Below are positions 40,649-52,380 of a stretch of 64,000 bases of DNA, piece by piece. The notes under the pieces were generated by a model. That model was not told the DNA's origin and searched no databases. It saw only the letters and a program-made list of their open reading frames with translations. Position 1 is the stretch's first letter. Every line of letters begins with the position of its first letter. Made by a program: the position numbers and the translations under genes. This stretch comes from Siphonodentalium dalli (taxonomy: Eukaryota; Mollusca; Scaphopoda; Gadilida; Siphonodentaliidae): the NCBI GenBank assembly GCA_032622095.1, contig CP136065.1, positions 115,177,195 to 115,241,194 of the forward strand. Reading direction: 5' to 3'.

Positions 40649-43011
40649 TTCCTCAGAAGGGCATCAGCCATGCGGAAAGAGTCGGTCTCGGCACCGAGAT
40701 AGTCAATCTTGTACCCGACCTTTCCCTGAGCGCTGGCGAGAAATCAATACTTAGGTATGGTCTAACCTTTGTTCCTACCCCACCCGATCTCAAAGAAACA
40801 CCACATGTTGTTGAGACGGAGGATGGAACATTGGTTTTACCAGACTCTATGTATGCCATGGAAATGAACGGCGGTCCAGCAAGCATGCAATTTAGGGAAG
40901 TAACAGCTATGGCTGATTTCTTTCGCAATTCGACAGGTTTAAAAGATCAATTTAAAGAACCTTCGATATGGACCCCCTCTGATCGCCAGATTGACCACTC
41001 CATTCCCGAGGTCGCTGGCTTAGTCAAAACCGACATCACAAATTTACCAAAATTTCACAACGAGGATAACCTCACTAAAGTTGAAAGAACTGCACTAAAA
41101 ACTCTTCGCAGCAATAAAAACATTGTAATCAAACCTTGTGACAAAGGCAGCTCGCTCGTCATCATGTCTAAAGAAAATTACATTCTAGAAGCGACGCGCC
41201 AATTAAGCAACACTAAATATTACAAACCATTGGATGGGCCAATTTGGAAATCCAATGTTTTAAAATTCAATCTCATTCTCAAAAGCTTGCTGGACCAGGA
41301 CGTTTTAAAGAAAAAACATGTTCAGTATCTAATTGCAAAACCTGAATCCAATAATAGGACATTTTATTTGCTACCTAAAATACACAAACCTTTGAGCTGT
41401 TGGACTAATCCATACACACCACCCGGTCGCCCCATCATCAGCGACGTGGCTTCGGAGTCGTACCACATTTCGGAGTTTATTGATTTCTATTTGAAACCAA
41501 TTGCTACCCGCCATCCGAGCTATCTAAAAGACACGGAGGACTTCCTCATTAAATTGTCGAAAATTGAAGTTCCATCTTCTGCTTACCTAATTAGTCTCGA
41601 CGTGGAATCTATGTATACAAATATTGGAATCGATGCCGGATTAAAGTCAATTAAGAATGCATTTGATTTCCACCATGATCCTCATAGACCTGGAGATGAA
41701 CTACTTCAATTATTAGAACTTTCTCTTAAAGGGAATGACTTTGAATTTAATGGACGATATTATTTACAGGTCTCCGGCTGCAGTATGGGCAAGAAGTTTA
41801 GTCCTAATTTTGCCTCAATTTTTGTTGCAGAGTGGGAGAAAGGCGCCCTGGCCAAATCTGATAAACAACCATTAGCCTATTATAGATTCTTGGACGACAT
41901 ATTTATCATTTGGACTCATGGTCTGGATGAGTTTAGGGTGTTCTTGGACATCTTGAACAGTCATGACGAATCAATCAAACTCAAAGAATCAATATCGCAA
42001 ACCAGCATTGATTTCCTTGATTTAACAATATTTAAGGGCCCACAATTTACATCATGCAACATTTTAGATACAAAACTTTTTACGAAACCAACGGATTCTC
42101 ACCAGCTACTTCATCGTAAATCTTTCCATCCGCCAAAACTTTTCAATGGATTGATTAAATCTCAAATCATTCGATATCACCGGAACTGCACGAACAGAAG
42201 CGACCTAAATCAAGCTTGTTCAGTGCTTTTCCAGGCTTTACGACCGCGCGGCTACTCTAGTAGATTACTGCGCCAAGTAAAGTCCGAAACTCTCAGAGAA
42301 TTGAACTCGTCACGCCATGACCCAACATCGACTGAACCAACAAGGATACGGCACAACCGGCCGGTGTTGGGTAATGGTTCAGCCTCATTTTGTCACAAAA
42401 AACGATGTTACATCAATACAATAGGATATATCAATACTAGTAACACTTTCACCAGCGAACAAACACGCATATCGTATCAAATGCATAGCGAACTTAATTG
42501 TGATTCTAAAAATGTAATTTACTTAATCACATGCAAAAGATGCCGTATACAATATGTTGGACAAACAAAAACCTCTCTCAAAGTTAGAATGTCTAATCAT
42601 CTTTCCAGTGTTCGCAAAAAACTCGACATGCAAATTTCCGATCATTTCAACTCATCTAATCATGACATTAAATCCCATTTCAGCTTTCAGCCAATAGAAC
42701 AGACACCAATTCTAGCCGACGAAGACCAAACCGATTCAATACGCCTAGAACGCGAAAATCATTGGATGGGCGTACTTAAAACATATCTTCCGTTCGGACT
42801 TAACATTGACTACAAAGGTGTTTCTCGAAATTTCTTGTGCTTTCCTCTGATCTACAATCGTAGAAATGTTGAAATCGCAAACATTTTCAGAAAAAACTTT
42901 GCATTATTAAACACTAAATTGACCGAGCCTCTCGACAAACGGGTTATTATTGCCTACAAGAAAAATCCCAGTTTGAGAGATATGCTCGTTCGATCTAGAC
43001 TCAGACCTTGA
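40645..43011 (+). CDS. PLE ORF2: RT-GIY-YIG (unit 3)
   Basis: Same translation as units 1 and 2. Catalytic Asp pair at 41893-41898, first in-frame ATG at 40849. Confidence 0.92.
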   Translation, partial: LIPQKGISHAERVGLGTEIVNLVPDLSLSAGEKSILRYGLTFVPTPPDLKETPHVVETEDGTLVLPDSMYAMEMNGGPASMQFREVTAMADFFRNSTGLKDQFKEPSIWTPSDRQIDHSIPEVAGLVKTDITNLPKFHNEDNLTKVERTALKTLRSNKNIVIKPCDKGSSLVIMSKENYILEATRQLSNTKYYKPLDGPIWKSNVLKFNLILKSLLDQDVLKKKHVQYLIAKPESNNRTFYLLPKIHKPLSCWTNPYTPPGRPIISDVASESYHISEFIDFYLKPIATRHPSYLKDTEDFLIKLSKIEVPSSAYLISLDVESMYTNIGIDAGLKSIKNAFDFHHDPHRPGDELLQLLELSLKGNDFEFNGRYYLQVSGCSMGKKFSPNFASIFVAEWEKGALAKSDKQPLAYYRFLDDIFIIWTHGLDEFRVFLDILNSHDESIKLKESISQTSIDFLDLTIFKGPQFTSCNILDTKLFTKPTDSHQLLHRKSFHPPKLFNGLIKSQIIRYHRNCTNRSDLNQACSVLFQALRPRGYSSRLLRQVKSETLRELNSSRHDPTSTEPTRIRHNRPVLGNGSASFCHKKRCYINTIGYINTSNTFTSEQTRISYQMHSELNCDSKNVIYLITCKRCRIQYVGQTKTSLKVRMSNHLSSVRKKLDMQISDHFNSSNHDIKSHFSFQPIEQTPILADEDQTDSIRLERENHWMGVLKTYLPFGLNIDYKGVSRNFLCFPLIYNRRNVEIANIFRKNFALLNTKLTEPLDKRVIIAYKKNPSLRDMLVRSRLRP

Positions 43012-43341
43012 TTAACACGCAGTTCAATTAGCTTTTAGCTTATGTCAACACCATTATCCTTAGTTTGTGCTCAACACAATATTTTATGTCAATTTCCGAC
43101 ACAACCCAAACAAATTTAGCTAGTTCCATCTTTGAATGGCAACAATGCTCAACAAATTATTCAATGTCAATTTCCGACACAACCTAACAAAATTTATGTC
43201 AATTTCTGACACAACCTAACAAAATTTATGTCAATTTCCGACACAACCTAACAAAATTTAGCTAGTTCCATAGAAATAATTACATAAGAAATCGGATTCC
43301 GACCTGTGCCCGCGCTCTCCACACTTTCAAAATATATATAT

Positions 43342-43707
43342 CGCCTGTGCCAGGGATATCTTTTATTTCTATTTACTTAACACATATGTATTACTGTCTA
43401 ATTGCGTACTGTCACTAGGATTTGGATTAGGGGCTTCCGGAAGCCATTACACAACCCATTAAGAACGCGCGATCTTAAATAAACACGGGCGTCGTGACGG
43501 CGCCAAACATTTTGTATGCATTGTTTCACTGTTTGTTTTAAACAGGAACATAGCTGTTGACACGTCTCTCGAAACCCTGGAGCACAATGGGAGCTTATCT
43601 CACACGGGTATATAAGATCCATGGAAAAACCTCAACATTCGAACCTAGCTTGCTTCCTGAAGAAGGTAATTCTACCGAAACGTTGAGGCAACTTGACAGT
43701 GCGCTCC
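43342..43707 (+). promoter_or_regulatory. Inter-unit leader between units 3 and 4
   Basis: Third and last copy of the 366-bp leader, with a TATA box at 43609-43616 and a hammerhead-like core from 43657. It drives unit 4, which ends without a further leader. Confidence 0.7.
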
Positions 43708-43809
43708 TAAGTACTTTTTTATTTTATATCTTCGCGTTCCGTTCTTTGTGTATTATATGTTACTAATCATTACCTTTATTCACAGCCAAAATTCAAGTCC
43801 TGGATCAAA

Positions 43810-45261
43810 ATGACTCAACCAAAACAACATAAACGTGGAAAAACTAACCGCCCAGAGCGGCAAAAAGACCAGGCTTATTTAGACCATTCAAATCTAGTAA
43901 AGTTGCTATACAAAATTCTACAACTTTGGCACCATATTAATTTTTTACAGGACCGTTTGGAGAAGAAGGTCCTTCCGAAAGGCTTTTCGGCCATCGTTGA
44001 GTCAGGGCGAAAGAAGACATTCCGACCAGTGCTCCCCTGTGAGGATGTCTTCAATTCGCTTAAAGCGGACGCTTTTCAGTGGGGTTTAAACTCCATGAAA
44101 ACTTTGGTAAATTATTATCGGAAAACGGAATCAGAAATTGAAGTCAAGGTTCTTTCGGCTCTTTCTTCTAAAACCCTTGACTTCGACCGAGCACGTGACA
44201 CGGCATTAAAATGGGGACTGAAGAATTTTGGCACCAAATTAACCAATGAGACAAAATCAAAGTTCTTGAGCATCTGTGGTAATCTTCAGTCCTCGATAGG
44301 TACACGAGTTGGCGTCCAAACTCATACAAACAAACGTGGTCGGTCACCCTCCCCTCCCCCACTAATCGCTCGCCAGCTTCAATTTCAGGATAGTCCAGGC
44401 AGGGATCAGACAACGTCGTCGTCTGTGAGATCCACACCAAAACGCGTCAAAGCCACACCACAGCCACAGAGACCTGCACCAAAACCACGGACGTCACGCA
44501 TATCCACTCCACCAAATACATCACTTCAAAATTCACCAGCCAAGAAAACAACACCACCAAAGCACATCTCTTCCAGCCCTCCTTCGCCTGTTGGTTCCAT
44601 TGCTTCGATGACATCGCCAGCGATTTCAACATCATCACCATCGTATGCCGAGGTATTATCAACATCACCTAAGGTATCCAAATTTTATAAATTTCGTCAA
44701 CCTGGCCCTAAGAAGGATTGGTCCTTCCCTAAACAGATAAAAAACCCTGTTGTTATTTTAGGCTCTTCTAATGTGTCCCGGATCGATGTCGATCCTCCCA
44801 AAAATGTTTGTATTGCTTCTTACCCAGGTGGCAATTTAGGTCATTTCTGCAACATGGCCCACAAACTGAAATCGAAGCCAGAAAAGACACCTCGACACGT
44901 CATCATCAACATTGGCATCAACAACCGAGAGGACTGGAAGACAGACAACGACAAAGGCAAAACAGCAGGCACCACAGCTAAAAGCAGGGTAACTAACATG
45001 GTTAGTAATTTCCGAAAAGTTTTTCCTAATGCGACACTCCATTTTCAGGAAATAAATATCTCATTCAGTTTAGATTCTAGGGACCAGGATGTTCTGCGTG
45101 CCATTAACAGCCAAGCTCGTCAGACACAGAACCTCAAGGTCATACAGGCAATACCCCCCCGCGACTTTCACGTGGAGAATGACAACATCCACTGGACATC
45201 ACAGACGGCGGCGAAAATCTACCAAGGCTGGACCAACATCTTTAAAGGTCATTTAAACTAA
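43810..45261 (+). CDS. PLE ORF1: SGNH-hydrolase-like protein (unit 4)
   Basis: 483 residues, same translation as the other three. Slippery heptamer at 45252-45258, stop at 45259-45261. Confidence 0.8.
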   Translation: MTQPKQHKRGKTNRPERQKDQAYLDHSNLVKLLYKILQLWHHINFLQDRLEKKVLPKGFSAIVESGRKKTFRPVLPCEDVFNSLKADAFQWGLNSMKTLVNYYRKTESEIEVKVLSALSSKTLDFDRARDTALKWGLKNFGTKLTNETKSKFLSICGNLQSSIGTRVGVQTHTNKRGRSPSPPPLIARQLQFQDSPGRDQTTSSSVRSTPKRVKATPQPQRPAPKPRTSRISTPPNTSLQNSPAKKTTPPKHISSSPPSPVGSIASMTSPAISTSSPSYAEVLSTSPKVSKFYKFRQPGPKKDWSFPKQIKNPVVILGSSNVSRIDVDPPKNVCIASYPGGNLGHFCNMAHKLKSKPEKTPRHVIINIGINNREDWKTDNDKGKTAGTTAKSRVTNMVSNFRKVFPNATLHFQEINISFSLDSRDQDVLRAINSQARQTQNLKVIQAIPPRDFHVENDNIHWTSQTAAKIYQGWTNIFKGHLN

Positions 45262-47624
45262 TTCCTCAGAAGGGCATCAGCCATGCGGAAAGAGTCGGTC
45301 TCGGCACCGAGATAGTCAATCTTGTACCCGACCTTTCCCTGAGCGCTGGCGAGAAATCAATACTTAGGTATGGTCTAACCTTTGTTCCTACCCCACCCGA
45401 TCTCAAAGAAACACCACATGTTGTTGAGACGGAGGATGGAACATTGGTTTTACCAGACTCTATGTATGCCATGGAAATGAACGGCGGTCCAGCAAGCATG
45501 CAATTTAGGGAAGTAACAGCTATGGCTGATTTCTTTCGCAATTCGACAGGTTTAAAAGATCAATTTAAAGAACCTTCGATATGGACCCCCTCTGATCGCC
45601 AGATTGACCACTCCATTCCCGAGGTCGCTGGCTTAGTCAAAACCGACATCACAAATTTACCAAAATTTCACAACGAGGATAACCTCACTAAAGTTGAAAG
45701 AACTGCACTAAAAACTCTTCGCAGCAATAAAAACATTGTAATCAAACCTTGTGACAAAGGCAGCTCGCTCGTCATCATGTCTAAAGAAAATTACATTCTA
45801 GAAGCGACGCGCCAATTAAGCAACACTAAATATTACAAACCATTGGATGGGCCAATTTGGAAATCCAATGTTTTAAAATTCAATCTCATTCTCAAAAGCT
45901 TGCTGGACCAGGACGTTTTAAAGAAAAAACATGTTCAGTATCTAATTGCAAAACCTGAATCCAATAATAGGACATTTTATTTGCTACCTAAAATACACAA
46001 ACCTTTGAGCTGTTGGACTAATCCATACACACCACCCGGTCGCCCCATCATCAGCGACGTGGCTTCGGAGTCGTACCACATTTCGGAGTTTATTGATTTC
46101 TATTTGAAACCAATTGCTACCCGCCATCCGAGCTATCTAAAAGACACGGAGGACTTCCTCATTAAATTGTCGAAAATTGAAGTTCCATCTTCTGCTTACC
46201 TAATTAGTCTCGACGTGGAATCTATGTATACAAATATTGGAATCGATGCCGGATTAAAGTCAATTAAGAATGCATTTGATTTCCACCATGATCCTCATAG
46301 ACCTGGAGATGAACTACTTCAATTATTAGAACTTTCTCTTAAAGGGAATGACTTTGAATTTAATGGACGATATTATTTACAGGTCTCCGGCTGCAGTATG
46401 GGCAAGAAGTTTAGTCCTAATTTTGCCTCAATTTTTGTTGCAGAGTGGGAGAAAGGCGCCCTGGCCAAATCTGATAAACAACCATTAGCCTATTATAGAT
46501 TCTTGGACGACATATTTATCATTTGGACTCATGGTCTGGATGAGTTTAGGGTGTTCTTGGACATCTTGAACAGTCATGACGAATCAATCAAACTCAAAGA
46601 ATCAATATCGCAAACCAGCATTGATTTCCTTGATTTAACAATATTTAAGGGCCCACAATTTACATCATGCAACATTTTAGATACAAAACTTTTTACGAAA
46701 CCAACGGATTCTCACCAGCTACTTCATCGTAAATCTTTCCATCCGCCAAAACTTTTCAAGGGATTGATTAAATCTCAAATCATTCGATATCACCGGAACT
46801 GCACGAACAGAAGCGACCTAAATCAAGCTTGTTCAGTGCTTTTCCAGGCTTTACGACCGCGCGGCTACTCTAGTAGATTACTGCGCCAAGTAAAGTCCGA
46901 AACTCTCAGAGAATTGAACTCGTCACGCCATGACCCAACATCGACTGAACCAACAAGGATACGGCACAACCGGCCGGTGTTGGGTAATGGTTCAGCCTCA
47001 TTTTGTCACAAAAAACGATGTTACATCAATACAATAGGATATATCAATACTAGTAACACTTTCACCAGCGAACAAACACGCATATCGTATCAAATGCATA
47101 GCGAACTTAATTGTGATTCTAAAAATGTAATTTACTTAATCACATGCAAAAGATGCCGTATACAATATGTTGGACAAACAAAAACCTCTCTCAAAGTTAG
47201 AATGTCTAATCATCTTTCCAGTGTTCGCAAAAAACTCGACATGCAAATTTCCGATCATTTCAACTCATCTAATCATGACATTAAATCCCATTTCAGCTTT
47301 CAGCCAATAGAACAGACACCAATTCTAGCCGACGAAGACCAAACCGATTCAATACGCCTAGAACGCGAAAATCATTGGATGGGCGTACTTAAAACATATC
47401 TTCCGTTCGGACTTAACATTGACTACAAAGGTGTTTCTCGAAATTTCTTGTGCTTTCCTCTGATCTACAATCGTAGAAATGTTGAAATCGCAAACATTTT
47501 CAGAAAAAACTTTGCATTATTAAACACTAAATTGACCGAGCCTCTCGACAAACGGGTTATTATTGCCTACAAGAAAAATCCCAGTTTGAGAGATATGCTC
47601 GTTCGATCTAGACTCAGACCTTGA
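45258..47624 (+). CDS. PLE ORF2: RT-GIY-YIG (unit 4)
   Basis: One residue differs from units 1-3: Lys for Asn in KLFKGLIKSQ (codon at 46758-46760, AAG for AAT), between RT and endonuclease domains and away from catalytic motifs. This is the only amino-acid change seen among the four units. Catalytic Asp pair at 46506-46511. Confidence 0.92.
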   Translation, partial: LIPQKGISHAERVGLGTEIVNLVPDLSLSAGEKSILRYGLTFVPTPPDLKETPHVVETEDGTLVLPDSMYAMEMNGGPASMQFREVTAMADFFRNSTGLKDQFKEPSIWTPSDRQIDHSIPEVAGLVKTDITNLPKFHNEDNLTKVERTALKTLRSNKNIVIKPCDKGSSLVIMSKENYILEATRQLSNTKYYKPLDGPIWKSNVLKFNLILKSLLDQDVLKKKHVQYLIAKPESNNRTFYLLPKIHKPLSCWTNPYTPPGRPIISDVASESYHISEFIDFYLKPIATRHPSYLKDTEDFLIKLSKIEVPSSAYLISLDVESMYTNIGIDAGLKSIKNAFDFHHDPHRPGDELLQLLELSLKGNDFEFNGRYYLQVSGCSMGKKFSPNFASIFVAEWEKGALAKSDKQPLAYYRFLDDIFIIWTHGLDEFRVFLDILNSHDESIKLKESISQTSIDFLDLTIFKGPQFTSCNILDTKLFTKPTDSHQLLHRKSFHPPKLFKGLIKSQIIRYHRNCTNRSDLNQACSVLFQALRPRGYSSRLLRQVKSETLRELNSSRHDPTSTEPTRIRHNRPVLGNGSASFCHKKRCYINTIGYINTSNTFTSEQTRISYQMHSELNCDSKNVIYLITCKRCRIQYVGQTKTSLKVRMSNHLSSVRKKLDMQISDHFNSSNHDIKSHFSFQPIEQTPILADEDQTDSIRLERENHWMGVLKTYLPFGLNIDYKGVSRNFLCFPLIYNRRNVEIANIFRKNFALLNTKLTEPLDKRVIIAYKKNPSLRDMLVRSRLRP

Positions 47625-47959
47625 TTAACACGCAGTTCAATTAGCTTTTAGCTTATGTCAACACCATTATCCTTAGTTTGTGCTCAACACAATATTTTAT
47701 GTCAATTTCCGACACAACCCAAACAAATTTAGCTAGTTCCATCTTTGAATGGCAACAATGCTCAACAAATTATTCAATGTCAATTTCCGACACAACCTAA
47801 CAAAATTTATGTCAATTTCTGACACAACCTAACAAAATTTATGTCAATTTCCGACACAACCTAACAAAATTTAGCTAGTTCCATAGAAATAATTACATAA
47901 GAAATCGGATTCCGACCTGTGCCCGCGCTCTCCACACTTTCAAAATATATATATATATA

Positions 47960-48646
47960 CTAGAAGGTGACCCGACTTCATCCGGGCTTTGACCTTGAAT
48001 TGACCATTTTGAAGGTCACGGTCAGGTAGGGTCAAACACCAACACCCCAAAAATGGTGGAAATCGGCCCAGCGGATACCGGGAAATCGGCCCAGCGGATA
48101 CCGAGATACCCTATGCATCAAATTTCGTCCGTAAAAATCCGCCAGTTTAACCCGATTTGATTTCCACTCAAGTATATAAACGCGCCTCATATACACACGC
48201 TCATTAATTAACCGAGATGGCCGGTTAAGTGTTAACGTGATCTAACGTTATGACCTCTAACGACGTCATAGAAGTTACGCATTGTTTTTATCCTGATGGA
48301 AGATAGTACCACTTCTTCTTGATAATTGAGGCAGATAACTAAAACGGATACATACGCATTATATATCGTTGGAAAGAGGAAACACGAAAGATTCTCACAG
48401 TGTCATTATTATGACTGGCATTTTGTTATTCGCGCTGTTTCGAATTTATTTGTAAGCACCGAACTCAAATGAAAGTCCCGTAACACAGCGTAAAAACAGA
48501 TTTGACCTCGGCACGTGAAAAGTTTACCTCGGATCTGAAAATCAATAGGCCTATGCCACTTCCTGGCCGAAAATACGCCCACATACCAAGTTTCATCGAA
48601 ATCGGCTCGGCCGTTTTCGAGTCCATCGCGAACACACAGACAGACA

Positions 48647-48694
<48 letters not shown>

Positions 48695-48718
48695 TATCTT
48701 CCAAAAATATATAATAGA
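47960..48718 (-). mobile_element. Non-autonomous Helitron (minus), target of the PLE
   Basis: Minus-strand 5' end TCTATTATATATTTTTGG (48718) directly follows the CTAG end of the next element. The 3' end is the hairpin CCCGGATGAAGTCGGG, TCACCTT and CTAG (47960-47963) followed by T. Left half contains GACCTTGAATTGACC-type sequence, and a (CA)n tract lies at about 48650-48690. The PLE array inserted within its last few bases and flanking TA run. Confidence 0.75.
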
Positions 48719-49951
48719 CTAGAAGGTCGCGTCCGGGCTATTCAAAAACCAAATTTCAAGTCGATAGCTCCACCCGTTTCCGAGATCTGGTCTGCGCATG
48801 CGCGAAGCTGGCGTCGCACGGGCTCGGCGACCCGATAAAATTCGTATCCGGGGCAAGATACATAGAGGATATCTAGTGTTTTTTAGTGGATACCGAAAAA
48901 TATGTCATGAGTGAGCGAGACAAATGTTTATTTTCGGAGCGGCTTGCCGCGAGCGAAAATAAACATTTGTCGCGGTCACGAATGACGTATTTTTCGGTAT
49001 CCACTAAAAAAACACTAGATATTCTTTTTATTATACGCATTTCCAAAGAAATTCACCGCTTACGACGTTAAATGATATCACAATCGTCTTCAATCGATGC
49101 ATAATTTAAGCCATCAGCTGATCGATGCCTGTTCTCGCAATGCTACTTCACCATCCGCAGAATATAAAAATATAGTTCCCGTATTCTTCCCTTTATTTCC
49201 GCCATAAATATGTCGAATTTCAACATAAAATAGATTTTAATTATAACTGTATCAGTGAATATAATATAATTTAGAATATCACAATGGGTTCTTTCACTTT
49301 GACCTTCTTCAATAGTAGAAACCGGAAACAGTATTGGTACTCGCAAGTGAATCGGTCGCACGCGCAAGCTAGTGTGAAAGTATATTCTTCTATATCCCCT
49401 CCTGGGTGATATCGATATTTATCTAAACGCGTTTTTATCTATAATTCACTGTTGGGCGTATAATAAATTCACATACCAAATTTCAAGTCGATAGCTCCAC
49501 CCGTTTCCGAGATATATATATTGCCCAATGTCATTTGCGGATACCTCGGCCGGTGATGAGTTAACGCGACATCGGCCGGTTAAGAGTTAAACGCGATCAC
49601 GTCACGATCTGTTGACGGCGTAATATATTTACGGAATGTTTTTCGATGAGCGAAGCATGGTCCTGCGTTCTTCCCGATAATTAAGGTAGAATTAAGGAGG
49701 AAGCTCCGCATATTCTAACCGTGCAAATTATATGACTGGCAATTTATTATTCGCGCTATCTCGAATCGATTTGTGAGCACCGAACTGAAATATATTAGCG
49801 CAAAACGGCGTAAAAACAGATTTGACCTCGGCACGTGAAAAGTTGACCTCGGATCTGAAAATTAATATGCCTATGCCACTTCCCGACCGATAGTAACCTC
49901 ACATACGAAGTTTCATCGAAATCGGGTCAGCCGTTTTCGAGTTCATCGCGA

Positions 49952-49982
<31 letters not shown>

Positions 49983-50035
49983 CACACACACACACACCAC
50001 ACACACACACATATCTTCCAAAAATATATAATAGA
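48719..50035 (-). mobile_element. Non-autonomous Helitron (minus), sibling of 26030-27822
   Basis: 1317 bp, minus strand from A|TCTATTATATATTTTTGG (50035) to CTAG (48719-48722). Compared with 26030-27822 it has an uninterrupted TA-type MITE, a deletion of about 45 bp near 49690, and scattered base changes. ORF 49143-49367 (minus) and its counterpart at 26916-27140 are open in both copies but short and without a recognisable domain. Confidence 0.75.
48872..49020. mobile_element. TA-flanked palindromic MITE, intact
   Basis: TCTAGTGTTTTTTAGTGGAT and its complement form the ends, with TA on both sides (48870-48871, 49021-49022). Almost the whole 149 bp folds into one hairpin, with GACAAATGTTTATTTTCG opposite CGAAAATAAACATTTGTC. 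Inserted in the Helitron before the two Helitron copies separated. Confidence 0.8.
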
Positions 50036-51000
50036 TATATTTCCATAAAAATTCAAGTAAAAATTGAAAATATTTGCCAGAAAGTGATCTGAGGTTTTAT
50101 GAACTTACTGATTCTAGACCAGTGTTATCGCGAGGTTATACCATAGCCTGTCCAAATTTCATCACAATGTTGTAAGTCTTACATAAATTAATAAATTTCT
50201 CATTTTCCACAATTTCTTTTAAAATTTTAATCTTAGGTCACGTTCAGACACCGTTATTATAATTCCCTTCATCACTCACTATAATGTTTCAATTTATGCT
50301 TCTAAAACCAACTTGACATCCAGCATTCTAAGTGTAAACTACATAATTCGTTTTTCTGCAAAATTTATATTTTAGGGGGGTGGGGTTAAGTTTACACTCA
50401 TATCCCATTTTCACATCAATACTCTTGGCATTCCATTATTAAAATCGTTCTGGTATATCATTGGGGCAATATTTTAGCCATGTTGCGGATCAATAGCCCA
50501 TGCTGTTCACAAGTTATAGCCATTTATAAGTGACAATGTTTTTCAAAATCCAAGTAATTTTTCGCGATTTCAAAATATTTATCGCATTTTATTCTAACTA
50601 GCTCAAAAACTTTTCTAGTTTTGTATCTCATGTCATTTTATTATCATTTCTTATTAATATAAACGATATATTGTGCAGTTTATAACTGCAATATTTTGTT
50701 TATGCTCTGACACTTGTACTCGAGAAAATTTAAATTTTATTTTAGGGGTAAGAGTTGTATTCCCTGAAAAAAAAACTATTTTGGGACACTTTCTGAAACT
50801 GGCAACAAGCAAAATCTGATGCGCCATATGATTACCTTTAATTTGATATATAGAAACCTTTGTTGGAGGGGGGGGGGTGCAGCCAATTTGAAAAAATATC
50901 TTGCTTGGCCCACGGACTAATACGGTTTACACGAATGTTTATAAAGCAATAACTGCAGCATCCAATGCATGAACAGCGATTAGCCACATACGCTACCTCA
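50036..51000. other. Intergenic DNA without a gene
   Basis: AT-rich, no repeat family recognised, no ORF of coding character. A short G run lies at about 50869. Confidence 0.5.
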
Positions 51001-51005
51001 AGCTG

Positions 51006-51327
51006 GTCATGTGCAGGCGCTCCCTGTGTGTTGTTACTGGGAGACGCGACCATGTGCATGCGCTCTCTGTGTGTTGTTATGTGAGACGCGATCATGTGCA
51101 CGCGCTCCCTGGGTGTTGTTATGGGAGACGCGATCATGTGCACGCGCTCCCTGTGTGTTGTTATGGGAGACGCGATCATGTGCACGCGCTCCCTGTGTGT
51201 TGTTATGGGAGACGCGACCATGTGCACGCGCTCCCTGTGTGTTGTTATGGGAGACGCGATCATGTGCACGCGCTCCTTGGGTGTTGTTATGGGAGACGCG
51301 ATCATGTGCACGCGCTCCCTCATGGAA
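51006..51327. repeat. 42-bp minisatellite, about 7.5 copies
   Basis: Unit: GATCATGTGCACGCGCTCCC, then TGTGTGTTGTTATGGGAGACGC. Copies vary mainly at ATC/ACC and CTGTG/CTGGG. Because 42 is divisible by three, several frames stay open on both strands (14-aa periodic peptides). This is not evidence of coding. GC-rich compared with its surroundings. Confidence 0.9.
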
Positions 51328-52380
51328 CTCACTTATATATAGCCGTCAGGAAATGGTCAACAAAACCAACCGTCGCGACAACGATGAATCGCGTGCATGA
51401 TAAGATGGAAGTATAAATAGGTCACAATGTGAAGCGGGATAACAAATAACCCTAACGATATCAAAACAAATTGCAGAACAGTATGCTGGGTGGGTGTATT
51501 TTTTTTTTTTTACTGTGGCACAAAGCCTTGGTGAACCGTATTGATTCATGAATTTATATTGATCTTTTTTTTACCCATATATAAATGCATATGTTGCTGG
51601 TCAAAAGTTTTCTTAGAAGTTGTCGATATTTTTGTCCATGAGATATTGATTGAACCTTGCAAAAACAAAAAACAAAATAAAACAAAACAAAACAAATTTG
51701 GTCAAAATGTTCAACAGTTGGAAATATCGGGGCGATAGCAAAACAAATTGCAAAAGAGTATGACGGTGGGTGGTAGTTTTTTTTACTGTGGCATAAAGCC
51801 AGAGAAAACAGTGTCAGTTAGCGACCTATTAACCAGATGGCATACACTGATAGGCATACAATATCTCTGAAAACAAAAAAAGTCGTTAATACAAATGGAA
51901 CCGTGAGAAAGCCTTCTCCAATATGCCAGCTAAACATTAACATATTTCCGGCAACAATATTTAAGTAGAGCGGACAAACTCAAAAAGCTCATTAGAAGTA
52001 GGAGTTTAGTCCATCGGCACCACACACGGGCTTGTGTCCTTGTGATACATCATTTTGAAGGTTACGACATTCCGCATCGGATTGGACCCGGTGTGAAATA
52101 TACAAATGATGCAAAAGATGATTTTTAACTGATTAAGTGCCAAAATTCAGCAAAAATCCCTGTTTTTGTAAAATTCGGCAAAATGAGAAATAAAAGTATA
52201 GAAACGCGAACATTTTGCGCTAAAATATTGTAGTCTATATACCTCTAGATATTTACTATGATAGTGGTACGATTTCTCTGATATAACGAAGATTTTTTTT
52301 TGTTTATTTATTGTATTAATAGACAAAACAGCGCAATTTTTCATTTTTTTTTGCCTCTCTTAATGGGCGATAGATCAATA
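51328..52380. other. Intergenic DNA with a small direct repeat
   Basis: A block AAACAAATTGCA...GAGTATG...GGTGGGTG...TTTTTTACTGTGGCA occurs at about 51466-51524 and 51741-51794. An A/C-rich AACAAAAC run lies at 51660-51700. No gene seen. Confidence 0.5.

Larger units (their letters stand above)
39095..43707 (+). mobile_element. Penelope-like element, array unit 3
   Basis: Third 4613-bp unit, complete with leader, both ORFs, 3'-UTR repeats (43087-43273) and the inter-unit segment at its right. No base difference from unit 2 was noticed while reading, though this was not an exhaustive alignment. Confidence 0.95.
43708..47954 (+). mobile_element. Penelope-like element, array unit 4 (3'-terminal)
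   Basis: Colinear with the other units up to the (AT)n at about 47945-47954. There it leaves the unit sequence and enters (TA)n-CTAGAAGGTGACC, the continuation of the target Helitron. The same (TA)n-CTAGAAGGT lies at the left end of the array, giving a target duplication of about 20 bp or more, its exact length blurred by the TA run. Confidence 0.93.

Noticed and set aside
51009-51330. CRISPR-like regular array
   Set aside because: No spacers: the unit repeats continuously with a 42-bp period, in a eukaryotic context.
51009-51416. 135-aa and other ORFs with 14-aa periodic peptides
   Set aside because: A 42-bp minisatellite keeps all frames open on both strands; not evidence of a protein.
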